Below, piece by piece: positions 43,013-53,239 of a DNA stretch of 64,000 bases. Both the position numbers and the translations under genes were made by a program. Under the pieces are notes generated by a model that was given only the letters and a program-made list of their open reading frames with translations, ran no database searches and was not told where the DNA came from. Position 1 is the first letter of the stretch. Every line of letters starts with the position of its first letter. Location of the stretch: NCBI RefSeq assembly GCF_013041615.1, contig NZ_JABEPQ010000005.1, positions 124,001 to 188,000 of the forward strand. The letters run 5' to 3'. This stretch comes from Knoellia koreensis. Its GTDB lineage: Bacteria; Actinomycetota; Actinomycetes; Actinomycetales; Dermatophilaceae.

Positions 43013-43876
43013 ATGAGCCGGACGAGGACCTTCACCGTGGCCGCCCCCGACGGCGCCCTCCTGCGCGTCGAGGAGTATGCCGCGCAGCCGCCCGCCGAGG
43101 ACGCGCCCACCGTGGTGCTGGCCCACGGCTGGACCCTCACCCGACGGTCCTGGCTCCCTGTCATCGAGCGCCTGGTGGAGCAGGACGTCCGGGTCATCGC
43201 CTACGACCAGCGCGGCCACGGCCAGTCCTCCGCCCTGCGCGACCAGCCGACCGTGCGCCAGCTGGGGGACGACCTCTACGCCGTGCTCAATGTCGTTGCA
43301 CCGCAAGGGAAAGTCGTGCTCGGTGGCCACTCGATGGGTGGCATGACGATCATGGCGTATGCCGGTCGGCACCCTGTCGACTTCGCCGACCGGGTCGCCG
43401 GGGTCGTCCTCGTGGCGACGTCGGCCGGACAGCTGCGGACCGCCCTGCCCCCGATGGAGGCGGCCTTCATGCGCGTGGCCGCGCGCCTCCCCCGCCTCAA
43501 GGCCGGCCCGGCCATCACGACGTCGGGCCAGCGGCGGCTGCTCTTCGGCACGGACGCCGACCCGGAGCACGTCCGCCTCACCCGCAACCAGGTCGCGGCC
43601 ACGAGCCTGCCGACCCTCGGCCGCTTCTTCAGCGCCCTGGGTCGTCACGACGAGGCCGAGGCGCTGGCCCACCTCGCCGAGACCCCCACGGTGGTGCTCG
43701 CCGGCGAACGCGACCGGCTCACCCCACCCAGCCACGCGCAACGCATCGGCGAGCTCGTGCCGAACGCCCGGGTCGAGGTGCTGGCCGGCAAGGGCCACAT
43801 GCTCATGTACGAGGCGACCGACGAGGTGGTCGCCGCCTTCGACTCAGTGCTGGCGGCGCAGCCCGAGCGCCACTGA
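43013..43876 (+). CDS. Alpha/beta hydrolase
   Basis: 287 residues. The HG oxyanion motif is VVLAHGW, the nucleophile Ser107 lies in GGHSMGG, the acid is probably Asp234 in AGERDRLTPP and the base His262 in GKGHML. The cap region between residues 135 and 205 is helical. It resembles esterases or lactone/epoxide hydrolases; the substrate is unknown. The 3' end overlaps the convergent MFS gene by 33 bp. Confidence 0.93.
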   Translation: MSRTRTFTVAAPDGALLRVEEYAAQPPAEDAPTVVLAHGWTLTRRSWLPVIERLVEQDVRVIAYDQRGHGQSSALRDQPTVRQLGDDLYAVLNVVAPQGKVVLGGHSMGGMTIMAYAGRHPVDFADRVAGVVLVATSAGQLRTALPPMEAAFMRVAARLPRLKAGPAITTSGQRRLLFGTDADPEHVRLTRNQVAATSLPTLGRFFSALGRHDEAEALAHLAETPTVVLAGERDRLTPPSHAQRIGELVPNARVEVLAGKGHMLMYEATDEVVAAFDSVLAAQPERH

Positions 43877-45472
43877 CAGCACGGCGGCGAGCAGGGCGGC
43901 CACGGCGGCACCGGCGAACACGGTCTGCACCTGCACCAGGCCGGCTGCCAGCAGGGCGTCGGCATCGGTCTGGTCGGGCAGGGCGGCGACAGCCTCGTAG
44001 TAGCGGTGCAGCCCGACCGCGGTGAGCAGGGCCAGCCCGACGACCATGCCGACCATCCGCGCGACCACCACGAGCGACGACGCCACGCCGTGCGCGTCGT
44101 CGGGCGCGCAGGCGAGGGCGACGTTGTTGACCGGCGCCAGCGTCGCACCGAGCCCGAGCCCGACGAGCACGAGAACCGCTGTGGCAGAGGCGGATTCGAG
44201 CGCGCCGTCGCCCCACCGGCTCATGAGAACCAGGCCGATGCCGGCCGCCACCAGGCCGGTCAGGCAGACCGCACCCTCGGGGACGCGCCGCAACAGCCAG
44301 CCACCCGCCAGCGCGCCGACCGGGACTGCGACGAGGAACCGCACCAGCACCAGGGCGGCCTCGGTCTGCGAGTCGGTGAGGGTGAGCCGGGCGAGCACCG
44401 GCACGTCGACCACCACGGCCACCAGCGCCACCCCGACGAGCAGGCTCACGACCAGACCGGCCCTCGCGCGGCCACGCACGACACCACGCGCCACGAGCGG
44501 TTCGGCCGCGACCCGGTGTCGCCAGAGGTATGCCGCGGCCGTCACCACCGCGACCGGCAGGAGGGCGTAGCCCCACGGCCCCACCACCTCTCGCTCCGGG
44601 TCGCTCGCGGCGAAGGTCAGCACGATGCAACCCAGGGCGGTGCCGAGCAGGAGGGCACCCGGCAGGTCGGCCCGGCGCAGCAGCGGCCAGGCCCGCACCA
44701 GCACGAGCACCGCCCACACCACGGCGAGGGCCAGCGCGACGACTCCGATCGGTGTGAGCAGCCGCGCCGTGTGGCCCGCAAAGGGCACGAACGGCATACC
44801 CAGGGTCACGTCGGTGACGAGCCGCTCGGGTGCGGCGAGCGCGAGACCGCCCACGGCGACGGCCGCCAGGCCGACGACCGACACCAGGACTCGCGGCCGG
44901 GCCGGCCGCTGACCGCCCACGACCACCACCAGGGCGGCGAGCACCAGACCGAGGGCGGCGTTGAGCCAGAAGATCGCCCGCCAGTCCGCAACGGCGAGGA
45001 CGAGCGCGCCGAGCACCGGGCCGAGGACGCTGCCCAGCTCCTGCACCGCGCCGACGACCCCGAGGGGCGTGCCACGACGCCCGGCCGGCCACAGGTCGGC
45101 GACCAGCGCCAGGGTGGCGGGCACGAGACCGCCCCCACCGACACCCTGGAGCACCCTGCCGCTCACCAGCACCGGCAGCTCCACGGCAACCGCCGTGATG
45201 GCCGAGCCGAGGACGAAGAGCAGGAGGCAGGCGAGCAGGATGCGTTGCCGCGACACGAGATCCGCAAGCCGGCCGATGAGGGGCAACACCGCGATGTAGC
45301 CCAAAAGGAAGCCGGAGATGATCGGCGTTGCCTGTTGCAGCGCGTCGATGCCGAGGCCGACACCGGTCATCATGTCGGTGAGCGCGAGGACGACGACGTA
45401 GGTGTCCGCCGCCGCCAGCGCCACCGCAACCGACGCGGTGGCGAGCAGTGCCCTAGGGGCGGGTGATCGCAA
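43844..45472 (-). CDS. P55-like 14-helix MFS exporter, partner of the LprG-like lipoprotein
   Basis: 542 residues, DHA2-type with about 14 helices. The start appears to be TTG 45472 (LRSPAPRALL...), overlapping the lipoprotein stop by 20 bp; no in-frame ATG or GTG precedes the first helix. Motifs: GRLADLVSRQR (motif A) and LQGVGGGGLVPATLALVADLWP. The lipoprotein-MFS order matches mycobacterial lprG-Rv1410c (P55), which exports triacylglycerides and affects drug tolerance. That role is inferred from synteny and family only. Confidence 0.88.
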   Translation of the reverse strand: MRSPAPRALLATASVAVALAAADTYVVVLALTDMMTGVGLGIDALQQATPIISGFLLGYIAVLPLIGRLADLVSRQRILLACLLLFVLGSAITAVAVELPVLVSGRVLQGVGGGGLVPATLALVADLWPAGRRGTPLGVVGAVQELGSVLGPVLGALVLAVADWRAIFWLNAALGLVLAALVVVVGGQRPARPRVLVSVVGLAAVAVGGLALAAPERLVTDVTLGMPFVPFAGHTARLLTPIGVVALALAVVWAVLVLVRAWPLLRRADLPGALLLGTALGCIVLTFAASDPEREVVGPWGYALLPVAVVTAAAYLWRHRVAAEPLVARGVVRGRARAGLVVSLLVGVALVAVVVDVPVLARLTLTDSQTEAALVLVRFLVAVPVGALAGGWLLRRVPEGAVCLTGLVAAGIGLVLMSRWGDGALESASATAVLVLVGLGLGATLAPVNNVALACAPDDAHGVASSLVVVARMVGMVVGLALLTAVGLHRYYEAVAALPDQTDADALLAAGLVQVQTVFAGAAVAALLAAVLSVALGLRRQH

Positions 45473-46154
45473 CGGCCTGCGGCAGGCTGCTCAGGCGGAC
45501 GGTGTAGGTCGACGTCGATCCGGCGTAGAAGGGTCCCTTGAGGACGACCGAGCGCAGCTCGTTGCCCTCGTCGGTGACGCCGTAGGTGATGTCGAACGTG
45601 CCGCTGCGGTCACCGATGACGAACAGGTCGGCCACGGCGTCACCCGGGACCTTGCCGGTGAAGGTGTCGAGCACCGCTGCGCCGTCGCGGGTGCGGCCAC
45701 CGGCCTTGAGGTCGGTGGTGTCGCCGACGAGGCTCGTGACACCGGTCTTCGTGTCGAACAGCTGGGCCGGGTTGGGTGCCCCGTAGGTCTTCGGGTCGAT
45801 CTTGTTGTAGCCGGGCGTGAAGAACTTCAGGTAGACGTCCTGCTCGACGGCGATCACCTCGACCGTGCCGGTCACCCCGTTGATGGTGGCGTTGAGGGTG
45901 CCCTTGAACGAGGGCGGCGTGAACAGGCCGGTCCCCTTGGCGCCCGAGACCCCGATCGCCTTGCTGGGCAAGCCCTGTGACTCGAGGGTGAAGCTGACGG
46001 CCGGCGCCTTCTCGAGGGTCGCGCGGGCCGCCGCCAGCCGCTCGGCGGGTGGCTTGTCGGCGGTCTTCTTGTCCCCGCCGCCGCTGCACCCGGCCAGGAC
46101 GACAGCACCCGTCACGACGACGGTCACGACGCTCGCCACAGCCCCTCGACGCAT
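45453..46154 (-). CDS. LppX/LprAFG family lipoprotein, LprG-like
   Basis: 233 residues from ATG 46154. Signal peptide with lipobox VLAGCSGGG, so Cys is lipidated. The mature part follows the LppX_LprAFG half-barrel: LAAARATLEKAPAVSFTLESQGLPS, LNATINGVTGTVEVIAVEQDVYLKFF and FDITYGVTDEGNELRSVVL. These proteins bind lipids in a hydrophobic cavity. It precedes and overlaps a P55-like exporter gene, the arrangement of mycobacterial lprG-p55. A TAGCGT box 7 nt upstream supports the start. Confidence 0.9.
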   Translation of the reverse strand: MRRGAVASVVTVVVTGAVVLAGCSGGGDKKTADKPPAERLAAARATLEKAPAVSFTLESQGLPSKAIGVSGAKGTGLFTPPSFKGTLNATINGVTGTVEVIAVEQDVYLKFFTPGYNKIDPKTYGAPNPAQLFDTKTGVTSLVGDTTDLKAGGRTRDGAAVLDTFTGKVPGDAVADLFVIGDRSGTFDITYGVTDEGNELRSVVLKGPFYAGSTSTYTVRLSSLPQAVAITRP

Positions 46155-46161
46155 GGCCCCA

Positions 46162-46167
46162 ACGCTA
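46162..46167 (-). promoter_or_regulatory. Candidate leaderless -10 box of the LprG-like gene
   Basis: TAGCGT on the minus strand, 7 nt before ATG 46154. Confidence 0.5.
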
Positions 46168-46212
46168 TCCGGCCGGGGAGCGCTCCCCATGGTCGCCACG
46201 CGCTTGCGCACC

Positions 46213-46218
46213 TACCGT
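46213..46218 (+). promoter_or_regulatory. Candidate leaderless -10 box of the NlpC/P60 gene
   Basis: TACCGT, 8 nt before ATG 46227. Confidence 0.4.
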
Positions 46219-46226
46219 CGGGGCCC

Positions 46227-47063
46227 ATGCGAACCACCACCACGAGGCGCCGACGCCTCCTCACCACCGCAGTTGCCACCCTCGGCCTCGTCGTCGTGCC
46301 GGCCGCCGCGGCCTGCGTCGCGCAGGCGGCCGCCGCCGACACCACGACGGGAGTCGTCAACACCAAGGGCGACCCCGGGCCGCGCCTCACCGTGCGCGAG
46401 CGCCCGACCTCGGCCTCGGCGGCCGTCGGCTCACGCGCCGACGGTGCGCGCATCACCATCGTCTGCCAGACCTACGGGCAGAGCGTCACCGGCACCTATG
46501 GCACGAGCCGGGTCTGGGACAAGGTGGGGTCGGGCGGCTTCGTCAGTGACGCCTACGTGCGCACCGGCTCCGACGGGCTGGTCGCCCCACTCTGCCCGGG
46601 CACCAACACCTCGACCAGCGCCCGCGTCAAGGCCACGATCGACGCGGCGAAGTCGATGACGGGCAAGTACCCCTACTCCTGGGGCGGGGGCAACTACGCC
46701 GGCCCGACCAAGGGGATCTGCTGCAGCCCCAGCGGAATCGACGACCGGCAGACGGTCGGCTTCGACTGCTCCGGCCTCATGGAGTACGCGTTCTACCAGG
46801 GCGCGGGCCTGCGGCTGTCGAGCACCTCACGCAGCCAGTACGCCGACGGGCCACGCAAGCCGCTGTCCACACTCAAGGCCGGCGACATGGTGTTCTGGTC
46901 GGACTCGAGCCGCTCGGCCAGTCGCATCCACCACGTCGCGCTGTACATCGGTGACGGCAAGATCGTCGAGGCCAACCGGGTGAGCGGCCCCGACGTGCGG
47001 GTCCGTGCGTTCTCGACCCGCGAGGCCGGGGTCATGCCCTACGTGGTGCGCCCCATCCGCTGA
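46227..47063 (+). CDS. Secreted NlpC/P60 peptidoglycan endopeptidase with SH3-like domain
   Basis: 278 residues. Signal peptide with basic TRRRRLL start, cut near residue 37. Residues 45-112 form an SH3-like wall-binding domain (RLTVRERPTSAS, WDKVGSGGFVSDAYV). The C40 peptidase has Cys181 in FDCSGL, His236 in RIHHVALYIG and a polar third residue in VEANR. An unusual ICCSPSGIDD insert with two Cys precedes the catalytic Cys. It should cut peptide stems of peptidoglycan during growth or division. Confidence 0.92.
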   Translation: MRTTTTRRRRLLTTAVATLGLVVVPAAAACVAQAAAADTTTGVVNTKGDPGPRLTVRERPTSASAAVGSRADGARITIVCQTYGQSVTGTYGTSRVWDKVGSGGFVSDAYVRTGSDGLVAPLCPGTNTSTSARVKATIDAAKSMTGKYPYSWGGGNYAGPTKGICCSPSGIDDRQTVGFDCSGLMEYAFYQGAGLRLSSTSRSQYADGPRKPLSTLKAGDMVFWSDSSRSASRIHHVALYIGDGKIVEANRVSGPDVRVRAFSTREAGVMPYVVRPIR

Positions 47064-47093
47064 CCCCTCACCTCTGCGTCGCCAAGGGCAGCG

Positions 47094-47131
47094 CAAGAGG
47101 GGTATGCCGCCCACGCGGCATACCCCTCTTG
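47094..47131. terminator. Bidirectional terminator, perfect 17-bp stem from paired GTATGCCG words
   Basis: Left arm 47094-47110, right arm 47115-47131, loop CCAC. The stem core is GGGGTATGCCGC. It lies between the convergent NlpC/P60 and clpB genes. Confidence 0.85.
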
Positions 47132-47149
47132 TCTTGCGTCCCAGCGCTG

Positions 47150-49750
<2,601 letters not shown>

Positions 49751-49801
49751 GCGTCGATGTTCTCCTGTGGTGGGTGATTGGTCTACTCGGAACAACACCG
49801 T

Positions 49802-49830
49802 CAAAGTTGAGTCTGTTCCACTCAACTTTG
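49802..49830. promoter_or_regulatory. HspR operator (HAIR) of clpB
   Basis: GTTGAGT-N7-ACTCAAC at 49806-49826, extended to a perfect dyad with 11-bp arms (CAAAGTTGAGT / ACTCAACTTTG). It fits the HAIR consensus CTTGAGT-N7-ACTCAAG and lies about 55-80 bp before the ATG. Confidence 0.9.
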
Positions 49831-49840
49831 AGTTTTTTCG

Positions 49841-49899
49841 GGTATGCCGGCGGGTCACCCGGGTGACCGGCGCACGGGTGCCCGCCCCCGCGGCATACC
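49841..49899 (-). terminator. Terminator of the ROK gene with paired GTATGCCG words
   Basis: Outer arms GGTATGCCG / CGGCATACC (49841-49849, 49891-49899) enclose the palindrome GGTCACCCGGGTGACC (49853-49868). Just after the ROK stop and before the clpB promoter. Confidence 0.65.
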
Positions 49900-49901
49900 G
49901 G

Positions 49902-51089
49902 TCAGCCGCTGAGCAGCAGCTCGCGTGCCGTCTCGAGCCCGACCAGGTGGGCGCCCCGCATCACGCCCAGGGCGGGCACGCGACCGGCGACCACCCGTGC
50001 CTGCATGGGCGCCACCGCGGCCGCGTCCCGCGCGACCATGTCGCACAGCTGCGGCCCGGCCGCCTCGGCGAGCGGTCCGGCCAGCACCACCAGCCGCGGG
50101 TCGACGACCACGGCCACTGCGGCCACCCCGAGCGCAAGTCGCGCAGCCAGCTCCTCGACGAAGGGACGACCACCCGAGGCCACGGCGGTGGCCAGGGTCG
50201 TGGCGTCATACCCCCGCTCGCGGGCGAGGGCGAGCACCGCCTCCTCGGCGACGAGCTGTTGGAACCCACCCTTGTCGCGGCGACCGATGTGCCCGGGCGC
50301 GGCCACGCCCGGCACGGGCAGGTAGCCGACCTCACCCGCCGCACCGGTCGTCCCACGCCGCACCGCGCCGGAGAGCACGATCGCGCACCCGACCCCGCCG
50401 CCGACCCACAGGTAGACGAAGTCCTGCTCGCCGACCGCGACCCCTTCACGCTGCTCGGCGATGGCCAGCAGGTTGACGTCGTTGTCGACCGTGACGGGCC
50501 GGCCCAGGTCGCGTTCCAGCGCCGCCCGCACCCCGGCGCCCCACTGCGGGTGGTCGTAGGAGAACGCCACGTCACCGGTGCGGGGGTCGACGATGCCGGC
50601 GATGCCGACGACGACCGCCCGCACCGAGTCCTCGGGCACCCCGGCGGCGGCGACGGCCCGGGCGACGGCGGTCCGGACGAGGGCGACCGGGTCGTCGGTG
50701 AGCCCGCTCTCCGACGCCGACAGCTCGATGGACGGTCCGGGGTTGGCGAGGAGGTCGCAAGTGGCCGCCGTGACGAGGTCCTGGTCGACCTGGACGCCCA
50801 CGACGTGCCCGGCGGCGGCGACGACCCCGTGCACGTCGGCGTTCGGGCCCCGCCCGCCGGCGCGCGTGCCGACGACCTCGACCACGCCCAGCTCGTCGAG
50901 GCGGGCCAGCAGCTGGCCGGCCGTCACCTTCGACAGCCCCGTGAGCGCCGCCAGCTCGGTGCGCGACATGGGGCCACGCTCGACCAGGAGGGCGAAGGCT
51001 GCGCGGACGTTGATCTCACGCAGCAGCCGCGGGGTACCCGGTGGTCCGCCCCCGGCCCCCGCTCCCGAACCAGTGCCCGCGGTCGACAC
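49902..51089 (-). CDS. ROK-family transcriptional regulator
   Basis: 395 residues from GTG 51089. A MarR-like winged helix (RLLREINVRAAFALLVERGPMSRTELAALTGLSKVTAGQLLARLDELGVV) precedes a ROK sugar-kinase-like domain (VVVGIAGIVDPRTG, VDNDVNLLAIAEQ, VGGGVGCAIVLSGAVRRG, GEVGYLPV). The ROK zinc motif CxCGxxGC is absent, so the zinc site seems lost. It is divergent from a family 3 glycosidase, a probable target responding to a sugar. Confidence 0.9.
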   Translation of the reverse strand: MSTAGTGSGAGAGGGPPGTPRLLREINVRAAFALLVERGPMSRTELAALTGLSKVTAGQLLARLDELGVVEVVGTRAGGRGPNADVHGVVAAAGHVVGVQVDQDLVTAATCDLLANPGPSIELSASESGLTDDPVALVRTAVARAVAAAGVPEDSVRAVVVGIAGIVDPRTGDVAFSYDHPQWGAGVRAALERDLGRPVTVDNDVNLLAIAEQREGVAVGEQDFVYLWVGGGVGCAIVLSGAVRRGTTGAAGEVGYLPVPGVAAPGHIGRRDKGGFQQLVAEEAVLALARERGYDATTLATAVASGGRPFVEELAARLALGVAAVAVVVDPRLVVLAGPLAEAAGPQLCDMVARDAAAVAPMQARVVAGRVPALGVMRGAHLVGLETARELLLSG

Positions 51090-51096
51090 GAGCGAC

Positions 51097-51102
51097 ACTG
51101 TA
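51097..51102 (-). promoter_or_regulatory. Candidate leaderless -10 box of the ROK gene
   Basis: TACAGT on the minus strand, 7 nt before GTG 51089; favours this start over the GTG at 51098. Confidence 0.45.
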
Positions 51103-51185
51103 GGTGAGGGACACACCTCACGCCCGACAAACCGGACTGACAACACTCTTTCCAGATATGTCCCGGCCTGTTACGGTGTCCGACT

Positions 51186-51311
51186 GTCGGAGGGAGCGCT
51201 CCGCTCTACCCCCTGCGAGGGGAGTCTCCCTCCGACCAGAGCCTTCAGGCTCCGTCCCCCACCGTTGCGCCGCCCTCAGGCATTTCCCTCCGCCTTCGAG
51301 GGCGGCGCAAC
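51186..51311 (+). other. Structured leader with three perfect hairpins upstream of the GH3 gene
   Basis: Stem 1: 11-bp arms 51186-51196 / 51226-51236 (GTCGGAGGGAG / CTCCCTCCGAC), inner CCCC / GGGG. Stem 2: GAGCC-ttcagg... read as GAGCC / GGCTC at 51239-51252. Stem 3: 14-bp arms 51264-51277 / 51298-51311 (GTTGCGCCGCCCTC and complement). It ends 46 bp before the GTG and matches no riboswitch class I can recognise. Confidence 0.6.
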
Positions 51312-51356
51312 GCGTTCCGGGGCCTGTTGGCGGCGGGGGCTCGAGAGGGGTGGGGC

Positions 51357-52853
51357 GTGCACGAGCCGGGGTATGCCGTGGGCGGGCGTTCGCGTGAGCT
51401 CGCCCGGTTGGCGTTGTCGCTGGTCCAGCCCGGTTTCGTCGGTCTGGAGCTGCCGGACTGGGTGCGGCGCCGGCTCGACGACGGGCTCGGCGGGGTGGCG
51501 TTGTTCTCCCGCAACATCGCCCGGTCCGAGCAGGTGGCGCGGCTCACGGCACAGGTCCACAGCGCCAACCCCGACGCGCTGGTGGCCGTCGATGAGGAGG
51601 GCGGTGACGTCACCCGCCTCGAGTACCGGACCGGGTCGTCGTGGCCGGGCAACCTGGCGCTGGGCCGGGTCGACGACGTCGGCCTGACCGAGCGCGTGGC
51701 CGCCGAGATCGGTGCGTTGTTGGCTGAGGTGGGCGTCGATCTCGACTACGCCCCCGACGCCGACGTCAACACGAATGCGGCCAACCCGGTGATCGGCGTG
51801 CGCAGCTTCGGGTCGGATGCGGCGCTGGCCGCCCGCCACACCGCGGCCTGGGTGCGGGGGTTGCAGTCGGCGGGCGTGCTGGCCTGTGCCAAGCACTTCC
51901 CCGGCCACGGCGACACCCACGTCGACAGCCACCTCGCGGTGCCGGAGGCCGAGCTCGGCGACGAGGCCACGAGCCCGGCGCTCGAGCCCTTCCGTGCCGC
52001 CGTGGCGGCCGGCTGCGCCGCGGTGATGAGCGCCCACATCCGCCTGCGCGGGTGGCCGGACGACCGCCCGGCGACGCTGGTGCCCGACGTCATGACGGGG
52101 TTGCTGCGCGACCAGCTGGGCTTTGCCGGGCTCGCGGTGTCGGACGGTCTGGAGATGGGCGCGGTCTCCTCGACCGTCGGCCTCGCCGAGGGCGGCGTGC
52201 TGGCCGTCGCCGCCGGTGTCGACGCGCTGTGCGTCGGTGGTGGGCTGGCCGATCCCGAGACCTGCGACGCCGTCGTCGTCGCGCTGGTCGATGCGGTGGC
52301 GCAGGGCAGGCTGCCGGAAGCGCGGCTGGTCGAGGCAGCCGGGCGAGTCAGCGCCGCTGCTGCGCTGCGAGACGACCTGCGCCGGGCGGCGGGCCCGCCC
52401 GTGGTCACGAGCGGTCGGAGGGCCGGGCTGGAAGCGGCCCGACGCGCACTGGAGGTCAGCGGAACGCCCACCACCACCGCGCAGGCACCGGTCATCGCCC
52501 AGCTGAACGCCAGCCAGAACTTCGCCGTCGGGGACGAGACCCCGGCCGGGGTGGTGGCCGCGGCGCGGGACCGGTGGGGTGAGGTGCCGGTGCACTCGAT
52601 CGGCCCCGCGGACGACCCGCGCGCGGCGGTGGCCGGCACCGAGGGGCACCCGCTGTGGGTGGTCACCCGCGACGCCCACCGGCACACCTGGATGACGTCG
52701 GCTCTCGAGCACGTGCTCGCCGCCCGCCCGGACGCGGTCGTCATCGACACTGGCTGGCCGGGGTGGCGCCCCGCGGACGGGACGGCACTGGTGGTGACGC
52801 ACGGCGCGTCCCGGGCGAGCGGGGCTGCCGTCGTCGACCTGCTCGCGCGCTGA
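51357..52853 (+). CDS. Family 3 glycoside hydrolase, NagZ-like beta-N-acetylhexosaminidase
   Basis: 498 residues from GTG 51357. The TIM barrel has the NagZ signature KHFPGHGDTHVDSH near residues 179-192, whose Asp-His dyad is the acid/base of N-acetylglucosaminidases, and the nucleophile Asp near 262 in VSDGLEMGA. A C-terminal alpha/beta domain (VIAQLNASQNFAVGDETPAG...) follows, longer than in proteobacterial NagZ. No signal peptide is evident. It probably releases GlcNAc from wall fragments or chitin. The ROK gene and a structured leader lie upstream. Confidence 0.92.
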   Translation: MHEPGYAVGGRSRELARLALSLVQPGFVGLELPDWVRRRLDDGLGGVALFSRNIARSEQVARLTAQVHSANPDALVAVDEEGGDVTRLEYRTGSSWPGNLALGRVDDVGLTERVAAEIGALLAEVGVDLDYAPDADVNTNAANPVIGVRSFGSDAALAARHTAAWVRGLQSAGVLACAKHFPGHGDTHVDSHLAVPEAELGDEATSPALEPFRAAVAAGCAAVMSAHIRLRGWPDDRPATLVPDVMTGLLRDQLGFAGLAVSDGLEMGAVSSTVGLAEGGVLAVAAGVDALCVGGGLADPETCDAVVVALVDAVAQGRLPEARLVEAAGRVSAAAALRDDLRRAAGPPVVTSGRRAGLEAARRALEVSGTPTTTAQAPVIAQLNASQNFAVGDETPAGVVAAARDRWGEVPVHSIGPADDPRAAVAGTEGHPLWVVTRDAHRHTWMTSALEHVLAARPDAVVIDTGWPGWRPADGTALVVTHGASRASGAAVVDLLAR

Positions 52854-52883
52854 CGTCGCCGGTCAGCGTCCCGTCGGCAGGGG

Positions 52884-53156
52884 TCAGCGGCGGGTCTGCG
52901 GGTCCGGGTCGTACCAGCCGTCGTGCTCCTCGACGAGCGTCGCGAACCGGTCGCGGAGGCCCTGCTCGACCGGGCCCGTCTCGTCGGCGATGTTGGTCTC
53001 CACGACGTGGACGGCCCACTCGTGCGACTCCGAGTCGTCTTCTCCTGCAAGGGCTTCCCGCACGACCCGCACCTCGGTGAAGCCCTCGTCGGCGAGCTCG
53101 GACGCCACCTGCTCGGCGACGTCGCGGTCGGGGAAGACGAGGAGGTGCTCACTCAT
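52884..53156 (-). CDS. RraB-like (ribonuclease E inhibitor family) small protein
   Basis: 90 residues from ATG 53156. The ferredoxin-like pattern HLLVFPDRDVAEQVASELADEGFTEVRVV, then SHEWAVHVVETNIADETGPVEQGLRDRFATLVEEHDGWYDP, matches the regulator of ribonuclease E activity B domain, including the closing DGWYDP. In enterobacteria RraB binds RNase E; whether this acts on an RNase E/G here is unknown. A CATACT box 7 nt upstream supports the start. Confidence 0.78.
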   Translation of the reverse strand: MSEHLLVFPDRDVAEQVASELADEGFTEVRVVREALAGEDDSESHEWAVHVVETNIADETGPVEQGLRDRFATLVEEHDGWYDPDPQTRR

Positions 53157-53163
53157 GCCAGCG

Positions 53164-53169
53164 AGTATG
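53164..53169 (-). promoter_or_regulatory. Candidate leaderless -10 box of the RraB-like gene
   Basis: CATACT on the minus strand, 7 nt before the ATG, contained in a CGGCATAC word. Confidence 0.35.
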
Positions 53170-53170
53170 C

Positions 53171-53210
53171 CGCGTGGGCAAGCCACCACCTCGGGTGGCA
53201 CGCCCACGCG
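53171..53210 (-). terminator. Hairpin terminator of the phosphodiesterase gene
   Basis: Outer arms CGCGTGGGC / GCCCACGCG (53171-53179, 53202-53210) and inner GCCACC / GGTGGC, 30 bp past the stop at 53240. Confidence 0.7.
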
Positions 53211-53239
53211 CTGAGGATGTTCGGCCTCGGGAGCGGTCG

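Noticed and set aside
51186-51311. Known riboswitch classes (c-di-AMP ydaO-type, cobalamin, SAM) or 6C RNA in the GH3 leader
   Set aside because: The conserved core sequences of those classes are not seen, and the C-runs are in stems rather than loops.
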